64,000 nt of DNA, from assembly GCA_021234155.1 (NCBI GenBank), contig JAJEKV010000263.1, positions 410,346 through 474,345 on the forward strand, read 5' to 3'. The translations under genes and the position numbers were made by a program. The DNA is from Isoetes taiwanensis. Taxonomy: Eukaryota > Streptophyta > Lycopodiopsida > Isoetales > Isoetaceae. Shown piece by piece: positions 45,085 through 54,869 of this stretch; position 1 is the stretch's first letter; every line of letters begins with the position of its first letter. The notes beneath the pieces are model-generated. The model was not told where the DNA came from, ran no database searches, and saw only the letters and a program-made list of their open reading frames with translations.

Positions 45085-46430
45085 TTTGACCCAAACACTG
45101 ACACAATTCTTGTTGTAAGAACAACCAAGAAGCTTTTCTTCATGAACGTTGAAGTCGGCAATTTTGGACCAGCTTACATCAACCACATCGTGGTATCTTA
45201 ATGGCTCCCAAGATAGTACCTGCACAAGGGAAAGGACACGAACTGAGACAGATAAAAAGCCTCTGCAGAGAGTGAGCTTGTGTGTTTAATTATGAGGAAG
45301 GAAAATATCGCGACCAAAGACGAGGTCACATGACAATTGCAGCTATGATTATTAAATACATGATTCATGGAATTGCATACGTGAACTCTAAACTTTTTCG
45401 AGCCAAATTTACAATAGCAATGAATATCGAGTAGGAAATAACCTTGAGATTTTCATGTCCGCCTGAAGCAAACTTCGCCATCGGGATCAAAACAACATTG
45501 CACGAAGCCGGGAACCTAAGCAAAGCAAAAACTTCTTTGTCGGGACGGGTATCTCATGTTACACGGTCTTCAACCAACTCTAGAAATGATATTACTTACC
45601 TCCGGTCCGGACGACCCAATAAGCTCAAAAGTTTCGAGGTCATAAAATTTGACAGTTTGTCAATGCGAACACGGAAAGGATAAAAGGAAAATATTGCTTG
45701 TAAGATGTTATGAGTGCAATGCATAAGGTAATAATACCGATGCAAGAAGAAATTCGAGGATGAAAATCCGGGCATTGAACTTCGCCATCGTGGTATTTAA
45801 AATCATGCATAAGCTTTCCCGCCGTTAAGTCCCGCAGCTGCATCGGTTAATATGGACACCCTATTAGACATGAACAGTCTAAATACAATTATGTGGGTGT
45901 CATACTTTGACAAGATTATCCCGGCTTCCAGAGACAACCCAACGACCATCCGGACTGAACTTTATGCATTTGATGCCAACGGGTGTGTCCCTTGTAAGTG
46001 TGGATGCAACCCTTTCTCCTGGGATGTCCCGATTTTGAGATTTGTATCGAGGGATCCGGATGCAAAAATTCACCAAACGGGTGAAAGTCCACCGAGATGC
46101 AATTTGAACGATGGCCCGTGAGCGTGCGGACAACCGCAAAGCCAAGTTTATAGCATTTAGGCATTTTGGATGACCAATAAAGCTATTTCTGAAAGTAAAG
46201 AGGAAAGAGTTTGTCCGGCTATTACTTTTAGCCTCCTCTAAATCCCAAAGCTTTATTGTCCCACTGGCGGTAACTGACTACCAAAGCCTCAAAGAAGATC
46301 AAACGTTCTGATTCTATCGCGGCTTGAATGCCCCGATAGACTCGTGATGATCCCCAAAGGGAAGCTTTAATCTACGAATCAAGTATGTGCTACAAACTCT
46401 CCTCGAGATCCAAGTCAAGGGGCTACATAC
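45085..46430 (-). pseudogene. Katanin p80 WD40 subunit (KTN80) fragment, frameshifted
   Basis: On the minus strand the WD40 domain of the microtubule-severing katanin regulatory subunit appears in order. SLSGHSS (about 46320) is followed by ASGTIKLWDLEEAK (about 46275-46235), then RTLTGHRSNCISVDFHPFGEF (46125 on) and KGCIHTYKGHTR (about 46020). Next are IKFSPDGRWVVSGSRDN (about 45960), LTAGKLMHDFKYHDGEVQC (about 45825-45770) and VKFYDLETFELIGSSGPE, which is followed by a GTAAGT donor (about 45652-45600). Then come a FDPDGEV...HENLK piece (about 45490-45440) and SWEPLRYHDVVDVSWSKI with HEEKLLGCSYNKNCVSVWV (45222-45095). Intron borders are still visible. Yet six or more single-base frame changes occur in conserved motifs, the first blade is partly missing, and the last exon runs to a stop after VKFIVKP with no C-terminal p80 domain. 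KTN80 normally targets the katanin ATPase to cortical microtubules. This copy looks dead unless the indels are sequencing errors. Confidence 0.88.
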
Positions 46431-46439
46431 ATTTCCTTA

Positions 46440-47045
46440 CGAACAAATAAAAAACGCGTCTCATCAAGCAAAAAGATGTTACAAGACACACTCTTAAAAA
46501 CTTTCCGAATCACGGACATGAATCGTATTTCATGTTGTAGAAGCTCCGTTTGGTGGAAATATATTCGAATCAGCCAAGGAAGCCCCATCTTGTTTTAAAA
46601 ATCAAGCAAAGATCAAGGAACCAATGGCCAAGCCACAAGCCGCAAAACCACGGATCAAAGGGGGGAAATGTCCGAAATCAACATATTGAAGGCCTGCGAG
46701 CTCAGATCTGATGATTCTGGCAGATAAAAGAGCTTGGAGCCGGAGTATAAGGCGGATCGAAGACGAAGAAAAGGAAGGATCTGCCCGTTCATGGATTGGC
46801 AAGCATCTGCTTCAAGCACTCAGGTAGCTCTCTGCTGGAACCGGTTAAGCGCTGCCCAAATCCAATGCTGCTTGAATCCGACCCACATAACCACGCCCTT
46901 ACAGCAAAAAACCCTAAAATGAGCTGCTCGAGCTTTGCATGTCGAGCAAAATAAAATATAATACGAAAAATAAAACTTAACTGAAAAATACTACATATAT
47001 GGGTCTACACCATTGAAAAGAGGCATTAAAATTAATTCAAGCGTA
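46440..47045. other. Upstream flank of the KTN80 remnant
   Basis: No coding match. It could include the former promoter or 5' UTR of the KTN80 copy. An open frame at 46602-46802 (-) is not recognised. Confidence 0.35.
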
Positions 47046-47049
47046 TGCA

Positions 47050-47180
47050 AATACAATGGGCACTCTAGATGTACTAATTAGTAGGCCTTGTGTAATACGC
47101 CCATCAAATCATATAAAAACCATTGGAAAAACCGTACAAAAATACAAAAAAAACCCCCTGTTATTATGCTACATATTTGC
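47050..47180 (-). repeat. Dispersed repeat, partner of 18240-18400
   Basis: CCCATCAAATCATATAAAAA through CCGTACAAAAATACAAAAAA to CCCCCTGTTATTATGCTACA is the complement of the block at 18240-18400. Confidence 0.6.
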
Positions 47181-47189
47181 ATAGAGGAA

Positions 47190-47900
47190 GTAAATTTGTA
47201 GGTACATGTCCAATTGTCAACATAAAATATGCATAATGCCCCTCTTTTGATATGATGTCCAATGCCAAAACAGGTTGAATACAGAAACAACGACACTATT
47301 CCAGAATTAATGCACCTCCCTCTCATTTGTAAGATTAAAAAAATCCATAAGCCATCTGAAACAAGAAATCTCTAATTATCCAAGTGCAATAAGAGGCAAC
47401 TTCATCTACAAATACAAGGATTTAAGTTCAATTTCTATAATACTTCCTTTCTCTTTCAAAATGTCTACAACTTCAAGCCTTCATGTGTTCTTTTGATTAC
47501 CCTTTGCAATTTATAGCCATATAAATAGGTTTGAAAACCTAGAGAGATGCTGCATGTCGTTGGTTCTACCTCAATATGAAAGTAAGGAAGTTAATATGTG
47601 ATGTTCTCTGTTGTCTTCTTTCCTTGCTCTTTCAAATTCAAACAAATACGTTTTATTTATCAAGGAACAACGTTCGTTGTCCTTCCACAGTTCAAGTAAC
47701 AGACAATAACAACATAAAGCAAAAGAACAACCTCAAATAAAAGCTTTATTTTACACATGCGTCCCTCTATGAATGTTACATTTCATCCACATCGCCACAT
47801 TGTATTGAGTAAACCTAAAGATCACCTCTTCCACAAACCAAATTAAACAAATGTTGTATTTGGAATTTATACATCCATGCTACACAATGTGTTGTAGCTA
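47190..47900. other. AT-rich stretch ending at a Helitron 3' end
   Basis: No gene. This is probably the 3' non-coding part of the element that ends at 47930. The A-T-rich composition and lack of open frames fit a non-autonomous Helitron. Confidence 0.35.
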
Positions 47901-47902
47901 AA

Positions 47903-47931
47903 GCCCGGCAACGCCGGGCAATGTTACTAGT
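47903..47931 (+). mobile_element. Helitron 3' terminus
   Basis: A perfect 7-bp GC hairpin (GCCCGGC AAC GCCGGGC, 47903-47919) is followed by AATGTTA, CTAG (47927-47930) and a host T (47931). This is the classic plant Helitron end: hairpin, short spacer, CTRR, insertion before T. The matching spacing at 25914-25942 supports one family. The 5' TC end of this copy was not found with confidence, so the length is unknown. It is possible, but not shown, that the KTN80 fragment is cargo. Confidence 0.7.
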
Positions 47932-48339
47932 ATTTGTATAGTTTGACAATATTACTGCCACAGTTTTTCCCTCGAAAACCTTTTGGGACAGAGGCTTTTT
48001 AATTCAAAGAGTAGAAAGTCTGATGTGCTCTTTTATTGGGTCTCATACGCCAATTGGTCTCGTGAACGATAAAAACCATTTTATTCTATTGTATTCTATT
48101 ATAAGAAGTATTACCCTAGTTTTAGACCAGAAAAAGGCCTAAGGGTCGATTCCTTCATATGGATCCTCCCTAGGTCGATTTCCTTCAAGTTTCAGTGGCA
48201 ATGATCTGCCTATAACCAAGCTTTTGGCTTCTTTGTGCTTAATTGGCCCAGTCAATTGTGCCTTGCTATGTCGCCCATTTGAATGGTTTATTTAACCATA
48301 GCTAAGGTATTTCTTGTTTACCCTTTTATTGTCTTACAG

Positions 48340-48664
48340 TGAAGAACAAGAGTGTTATAAATGCCATGAGAGCAATGCTTAAACATGCTGGCCTGCCAAT
48401 GCTATGGGAAGAGGTATTGAGAACAATAGACTTTATGCAAAATAAGCTGCCATCATCTAGCATTGATGGAAATATACTAGATCAGCTATGGTAAAATAGA
48501 TATAATATGCAAGATTATCAAATGCTAAAAGCATACGGATGCTTGGGGCATGTGCATGTACCAAACGTAAGAAATTGAATGATAGAGCTGAACTGGCATA
48601 CTTGGTTGATGAGGAATCTAAAGCTTACAAAATGTATGTATTAGGCTCCCACAAAGTAGTTATA
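48340..48664 (+). mobile_element. Copia retrotransposon fragment: integrase C-terminal part
   Basis: NAMRAMLKHAGLPMLWEEVL, AYGCLGHVHVPN, LAYLVDEESKAYKMYVLGSH and KVVI appear in near-continuous frames. These match the end of Copia integrase (where intact elements read ...LNRSPT..., GCxAYVHVP, FVGYxEESKAYRLY..KVxxSRDVxFDE). The reading is interrupted at 48665 by a LINE and resumes at 49671 with NKDVNFDE. Gag, protease and the integrase core are absent upstream. Confidence 0.82.
48650..48664 (+). repeat. 15-bp target-site duplication, left copy
   Basis: CACAAAGTAGTTATA is identical to 49656-49670 on the other side of the LINE. Confidence 0.92.
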
Positions 48665-49655
48665 TGCTCGGACGCAGGCCTGTTGGAGGCGAGCTGCTGT
48701 ACTCACCTTGGAGGATTGATGTTGGGGTGGTCAGCTAGCTTCAAGGGAGTTCTTTCGAGCTCGCCACCGAGGGGCAGGGGGGCTATTCGGGAACAAGTGG
48801 CGGGGAGTATTCCGCTACACATACCTATAGTCCCTCAGGATGATGTGGTGGTGCAGGTTTGGAAGGTTCATCCGGATGTTGTGTCTTCTTGTTTTGTACG
48901 GTCTTGTTACCGCAAAAGGCCGGGTTATTCATGACACTCTGCCCCCCAGGCAAGTGGTCTCCGCAGCTTCAGGGTTCTCGATGGCGTTCGGTTTGAATGT
49001 GGACATGGAGCTCACTTCCCCCGAAGGTTCGAGGCTCGCGGGCGTGGTGGTGCCGGCCAGATCAGGTAAATGCCCTTATGAGTCAGTTTAGGCGGGTGTG
49101 AGCTCTCTGCCTTTGTTGTGGCCTTCATCGTGAGGCTGTGGAGCATTATCCTGGTTTTATGCCCTCACTTGCGTGCTGCCCGGGGGATTGGGTCGGGGGC
49201 CTCGCTTCGTGAGATTGACTAGCCGCCAGATTGCCGCCCCTCGTATCTGGTGCTTGGCCACTCTTGCGGCAAGCAAGCCTTGCATATGTGCGTGGCTTGG
49301 TTGGTGTGGCTGATTTGGAAGCGGCAGCGGTTGTGGATCTTTCAGGGGATTTAGCAGCCTGCAGCCTCTCTGATTCCTCGACTCAGGTACAAGCTATTTC
49401 AAAGCTTTCTAGTGTTCCCGGGATTAGTAGAGCGGAAGTTTGCCATTTGGCGGGACTTCTTGGGTGTTGTAGATGGTGATGGTCGGTTTGTACAGCAGTA
49501 GAGTTGCAGTTTTTCTGTGAGTTTGTTGTGGAGTGTCGAGGTATCGCTGTCTCTTTGGGGCAGTTCTCTTCCCTCCTAACTTGCTTTGTAACATTACCAT
49601 TCTTTTAATATATTGATGACACAGTTCTTCAAAAAAAAAAAAAAACAAACACACA
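48665..49655 (+). mobile_element. LINE 3' fragment (family B) inserted in the Copia fragment
   Basis: About 990 bp of GC-richer sequence ends in ATATTGATGACACAGTTCTTC and an A/C-interrupted A tract (about 49630-49655). It is flanked by perfect 15-bp duplications. The 3' half is the same family as 22881-23505 (-): GLVGVADLEAAA, FGGTSWVL and related pieces in shifted frames. Reverse transcriptase is missing through 5' truncation, typical of target-primed reverse transcription. Comparison of the two copies shows many substitutions and indels, so neither encodes a protein. Confidence 0.85.
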
Positions 49656-49670
49656 CACAAAGTAGTTATA
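49656..49670 (+). repeat. 15-bp target-site duplication, right copy
   Basis: CACAAAGTAGTTATA matches 48650-48664 exactly and directly follows the A-rich tail. Confidence 0.92.
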
Positions 49671-50440
49671 AATAAGGACGTCAATTTTGATGAGCTCACA
49701 CTTTATAAACACAGGTTCAAGAAAGAAGACATGGTTTATAAACCACAATCCATGGATGACAAAACTAATATTATATAGATTGAGAATCAGATGAGGAAGA
49801 TAATCAGGAACATGAACCAGGAAATACAGATGGGAAGAATGAAAAAACAAAGGATTTGGATTTAGACATAGAAGCTGCAGATGTTGAACGCCAAGAAGAA
49901 AGGGTAGCAAAGCAGATTCAACAAGAGTCCTCTAATATCTCGCCACCAATTGCACAAGAACATGCTGATACAAGTTAGAAAAATAAAAGGAAAGGAGAGG
50001 TTGAAAGTTTACAGGAAATAATGAAGCTTGATCCTAGAACATATGGGAGGAGTTTAACAGGAAAAAGTATGGGGTAAAAAAAGCATTCTCCATCGTGACA
50101 ATTTTGGAACCAGACATACCTTCCAATTATGAATAAGTTACGAATATCATGGAATAAATGGAAGAAAACAATGCAGGCAGTAGAAAATCAACATCTGGAT
50201 ACATTGTAGTGCTTGGAAAGAATATTATTGCTTGGCGGAGTAAAAACAAAGTTCTTTGGCTATATCCCCTGCAGAAGCCGAATATGTGGCAACATCACTT
50301 GCAGGGGAAATAATGTGGTTAAGATGGTTGTTAGAAGAAATTGGATACCCCATAAATGTTCTACCATCTTATACAATGATAGCATGAGCTGCATGGCAAT
50401 AGCCAAGAATCCAGTATTTCACAAAAGAATAAAGTTTTTA
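49671..50440 (+). mobile_element. Copia fragment: integrase end, linker and RNase H
   Basis: The integrase frame resumes as NKDVNFDELTLYKHRFKKED, followed by a charged linker. From about 50160 comes the RNase H domain: KSTSGYIVVLGKNIIAWRSK, then (after a frame change) AEAEYVATSLAGEIMWLRWL, LEEIGYPINVLPS and the NDSMSCMAIAKNPVFHKRIK segment. The acidic active-site Glu lies in AEAEY. The whole reverse transcriptase that should lie between the linker and RNase H is missing, so an internal deletion of over 1 kb has occurred. No LTR was found. Confidence 0.82.
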
Positions 50441-50560
50441 TCGTCCATGGATACCAATTGGCCTATGGGACCCAAATAGGAGGCACAACAAGCATATTAC
50501 TGTCCGGGTTAAAAAAACTCCCGCCGCCCGCCCCGAAGGGTTGTTTTGGGAGAAAAGCCG
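50432..50560 (-). mobile_element. LINE family C 3' end, minus strand, short copy
   Basis: The TTTTTATCGTCCATGGATAC-CAATTGG-CTATGGGACCCA segment matches 43375-43415 (TTTTAACGTCCACGGAACCC-AATCGGGTTATGGGACC). It interrupts the Copia sequence just after the RNase H motif. The far boundary is not clear. Confidence 0.5.
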
Positions 50561-50586
50561 TGATAGGAATAGGTTTGTTGTCAAAC

Positions 50587-50636
50587 TGTACAAATACAAA
50601 TACAAATACAAATATATATATATATATATATATATA
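50587..50636. repeat. (TACAAA)n and (TA)n microsatellite
   Basis: TACAAATACAAATACAAATA leads into about 12 TA dinucleotides (50612-50636). Confidence 0.95.
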
Positions 50637-50786
50637 CACTTGCTGTCTACTAGGATCTAATCTAGCAACTTGCTTACTCCAAACACTAGCACTCACTAGA
50701 GCTTGAGAAAGTCTCTTCCGGGCTACCTGTGCCCATCCCAATCGATCCCCGGTATTATTACAATTTTTCTTGTTCTAAACTAGAAC

Positions 50787-50995
50787 ACAACACTTAAACA
50801 TTTAGGCTACCTAGTAGAGGGCTGATTTCTCAAGCCCCAAAACTATGTGTCCTTAATGAAAAACTGTTGCAAGAGATTCTTAAGCATAAATCAACACTTA
50901 ACATTTAGGGATGTTTAGTCGAGGGCTGATTTCTCAAGCCCCAAAACTATGCATCCTTAATGAAAAGTAGTTGCGACAAAATCTAAAGCATAGGT
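50787..50995 (+). repeat. Tandem duplication, about 107-bp unit
   Basis: AACACTTAAACATTTAGG...AGAGGGCTGATTTCTCAAGC-CCCAAAACTATG...CCTTAATGAAAA occurs at about 50787 and again at about 50894 with few changes. Confidence 0.9.
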
Positions 50996-50999
50996 ACAA

Positions 51000-52160
51000 A
51001 GTAGAGAGAGTAAATTGCAAAGTAGACTTTTCTTTGAAAGTGTATAGTTAAAACAATAACTTGTAAAACGATATCATACAGCTTACATTTTTTCCAGAAG
51101 TTCCATAACCTTCCACGTTAACGCCAACCCCGGGTAGCAAAAGCGTAGACAATTGGAGGAGAGAACCCGCACTGACCAATCATGCAAGCGTTAGCAAATA
51201 ATCCCATTGAACGATGCAAGGGCCAAAAGGTACATTGGGTCTCGGTTTATCGATCACCAATTGTATCCTTTTGCCCCCGAGAAAACATTAACAAGAAAAA
51301 GAAGGAACCGAAAATCTTGAATATCACGATGGAGTAAACTCAAATCGAAGTTTAAACAACCATATTCGGTCAAATGTGCTAAAAGAGCACATCTAAATAA
51401 TCGATGATTAAAGCATATAGTCCAAAGTAGCTTCATATTCCAAAAAAAACATAAACAAATATAAGTGTTATCATAGGACACAACATGTATTTCCTGTCAA
51501 GGCTATTGTTTCTAGCCAAAAAAGATAAGTATAACTCCTATCTCAGTGGTCAAACACCCCTTGGATAATAGGGTATGTCCAGCATAATGTTTAATTCAGT
51601 ATGTTATCACACAAAGAAAATCATAGTCTTGTAAAAGAACAATCATAGTTTCAACACTCAACTCTTTATGCCTCAATACTAACAAAAGAATTGTGTTCAC
51701 CGCCGTGATAAATATTCAAAAGAAAGATAAATAGTGTAGACAAAGTTTGAAGAGAGACAAACTTAAAATTTTAAGATCATTTTGATTCACAAAGCAGATG
51801 AGTAAATAAGCAATTTAAAATAAGCAAGAACCTGAATTGTTTCGCCTCCAGATTCTATGGATATTTTTATGAGAGTCATTAGAGCCTCCGTCAAGTAAGA
51901 TCCATGACATTCCCTGTTCCAAATCCTTAGACTCAGCTTAGAGCTAGCTTAGAGCATAAACCCATCAGTAATCAGCATTTTTGAGGCAAATAGGTGCCTA
52001 TTTCATTTGCATATCGTGGCAGGCAACAAGTATTGTTGCCTCGTCGCTGGTGTCCCAAACATATCCGAACTCGGGTCGATTTTGGTACGTGAAAATATAA
52101 TATAATGAGGAGCTTGTCTCTTATGCATATTTCTAGAAATTTTTAAAGTGTAAACAGATG
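51000..52160. other. Stretch without recognised gene
   Basis: No coding match on either strand. It may include introns of the minus-strand candidate gene starting at 52315. Confidence 0.35.
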
Positions 52161-52165
52161 CTAAC

Positions 52166-52315
52166 CTTGTAGACATGTAAAATCTTGTTTTGCCTGGTTG
52201 AGTCAAACAAACTAAATGTCATTTTGCTTGTCCATTCTGTGCCATAAAACTCAGCCACAGAGCTCAGACAAAATCGAATTCCCCTTTGTATCATGGTATC
52301 ACCAATTTCGGCCAT
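52166..52315 (-). CDS. Candidate first exon, unassigned protein
   Basis: On the minus strand an ATG opens exactly 50 codons ending AAG|GTTAGC, a usable donor, in phase 0. It reads MAEIGDTMIQRGIRFCLSSV, then AEFYGTEWTSKMTFSLFDST. The composition is globular and unlike the surrounding repeats. I cannot name the family and found no convincing second exon below 52140. If real, this could be the start of a minus-strand gene with long introns. Confidence 0.4.
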
Positions 52316-52329
52316 CTTTTTCTGATCAA

Positions 52330-53660
52330 ACTGGCCAGTAACCGCTCTGTCATTTTTGTGTTATAGCAGTGGCTAATCCGGGTCTCCATTCCGCCATGCT
52401 TTTAAGCCGGATATGGCTTCAAAGGTCAAAAGCTTGCCAAACCGGGCTATGTCATATCCAAAACTTGAGTTTGCTATCCGCCATTTAAAAGCGAACTAGC
52501 CGGCTCAGGCAACATCCGAAAATGGAATCGCCAAGTGTCTCTGCAGACCGGCCAACACAGTCTTCAAAAATAGGGTTCGTAAGCCCTAAGACCATTTCCT
52601 TAAGTGAGCATAAATATTCACAAACATTAATATTCGTATGAATGTAAAAAAACCTTTTATGGACCAACATTTTGGCAAGTCCATATCCCCCTTTCAAGAT
52701 AAAGGACGTCAAACCAACATGCAATAAAATCTTTTTTTAAAGTTTCATGCATCCCTTTTTCCTAAAGGGTTGCATGTGGCAAACATGCATGCTTTAAAGA
52801 ATTCTTTTATAATAAAAGTCATGTAAGCATATGCTCATGATATTATGTAAAGGTCATACTATGAAACCAAATTGACCTTTAGGCATTTTATGCAACCATA
52901 TTGCACTCATAGTTTTTCTCTCCTCCCATATTGTGTAAGAGCAAAATCCCATACTAAAGTCGCAACACATTAGGTGGTGCCCAATTGTGGTAATTCATAA
53001 ATCAAACCTATGTCTTTCCCTAGAAAGCCATGTTTATGATCTCCAACATTTTTACAAATGCGGCTACATGCACCGTCCATAAAACCTAAAGGGCAATTGG
53101 CTTATAATAGCAAAGTATTTCCCCGTAACCAACCTTAGGGATGAAAACATATTTATTTTGCACTACCAAACAATAATAGATGTAGATGCAAAATAAACAC
53201 CATAAATGGCATCAAGTCAAAGTTATGGGAAAGTGAGCTTTCACTTATGTTCCCATTAAATGCTATAAGGCATGTCATAAGCCAATAAATATGAAAATAA
53301 TTAAGAGTGTCATACCTATCATTCCAACCTTCATTGTATCATTTTGCATGTTAAATAGATAACTATGACAACCTTTGAATAAATCAAGGTCACATTTGGA
53401 CCACTTTCCTTTACTCCAATGAAGTATGAAACATTTGTAACCTTGGCCAAATTGAATCTAAGGTCAAATAGATCTTAGACATATTCTGCAAACCAAATTG
53501 CACTCAAAGTTTTAGTCTCTCATATTTTGTAAGAATATGAAAAGCCTATGCCTAGGCAAAGGGCAATTGACAACTTGCATAAGGAGCTTCCCATCGATGA
53601 AAAGTGGAGCGGGGAGCTTCCCACTATTCTAGGCATGAAAGTACAACCCTTAGACGTACC
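52330..53660. other. Gene-free AT-rich stretch
   Basis: This is AT-rich sequence with recurrent CATTTAGGT, TGCAACCATATTGCACTCA and similar phrases (for example ACCAAATTG near 52867, 53470 and 53495). That suggests old internal duplications. No open frame is credible. Confidence 0.4.
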
Positions 53661-53662
53661 AA

Positions 53663-53669
53663 TTATATA

Positions 53670-53752
<83 letters not shown>
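53663..53752. repeat. (TA)n microsatellite, about 90 bp
   Basis: This is an almost pure TA tract with one G. It creates spurious Tyr-Ile open frames. Confidence 0.98.
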
Positions 53753-53756
<4 letters not shown>

Positions 53757-54745
53757 TTATATATATATACGATTATATAAGCTCCCCTCTTGTTTGTAAC
53801 CCGAGGTGTCGCCAATCGAACGGTCCGGATTGTGAGATCCTACCGAGAGGAAGGCATCGCCATCATCCCAAGCACCCCACTTAAATTGGGGCTTCTAATC
53901 TTAGCCCTTGAATTAGGGCATTTCATCCGGGTCATTCAAATTTTGGCATATCTACGTTATGTGCAATGATTGCACCGGCCATGACTTCTTCGGCAATTGA
54001 GCGATCAAGCCCGGGCGAAATCCATCGCCCAATTGGCAATGCTTTGATGTATTTTTAAGTTTTCTCTTCCCTTTCTTATGGATTTGGCGATGGAGCTTAA
54101 TTTCTCGGTCGGTTTGGCCCGAGAGCGTTGAAGCGGAAGGCCAAGATCCTATGCCATGCCTTTTGTTTTTCTTACCTTTGTTTTCTTACAAGTCTTTATA
54201 TGGCGTAGGTACCACTTAGGGGCGATTGGGTTTTCTCTACCCGTTATTATCTGGGCTCGACTTTAAGTTTTGGGAGTCAGCCTTGCTCGCTACCTGCCCG
54301 TGAAGGTGAGTTGCTCGTAACACTTTTCCGCATTTCTGAGTCAATGCAAAGCTGCAAAATTGTAGTGTAAAACTTATCTAAGTTCAAAGCAGATGTGCTT
54401 CTCCGAGGATACAAATGGATACAACACGAGATGGGCACTTTGCTTGGTGAATGAAGTCTTTCCCTTTGGTACGTGTACATTCTAGCAAGAGAGATTTGGT
54501 AGTTGCTTTGTCGACAAATTGCGGTGAAACCTGATTTTGCTCATGAAGTTTTTTGTTCTAGATGGCATGATGCACCATATTAGTTTTAACTAGAAATCTT
54601 TAGCCCAAAAACGCAAGAAAATTGTACTTTCATTATTCTTGGCCGGCTTTGCAAGTTTTTGCACATCGCGGATCGATTTTTCTTTTGCATCATGAAACAA
54701 ATAACAAAGGTTATAATTGATCACTTCCAACCCATTCCATTAAAC

Positions 54746-54849
54746 TGCCATGACATCACCCGGCAAATGAGGTCCACAGATCCACTTTGAAAGAGGTCGC
54801 TATGACATCACCGGGCAAATGAGGTCCACAGATCCGCTTTGAAAGAGGT
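54746..54849 (+). repeat. Tandem duplication, about 50-bp unit
   Basis: CATGACATCACCCGGCAAATGAGGTCCACAGATCC-CTTTGAAAGAGGT recurs at once with two changes. Confidence 0.93.
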
Positions 54850-54869
54850 AGGTTAAGACCCTTTTTACC

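Noticed and set aside
48539-48934. 131-codon ORF as a single protein
   Set aside because: Its first part is Copia integrase and its second part is the inserted LINE; the join is the target-site duplication.
53548-53799. 83-codon ORF with Tyr-Ile repeats
   Set aside because: It is translated from the (TA)n microsatellite.
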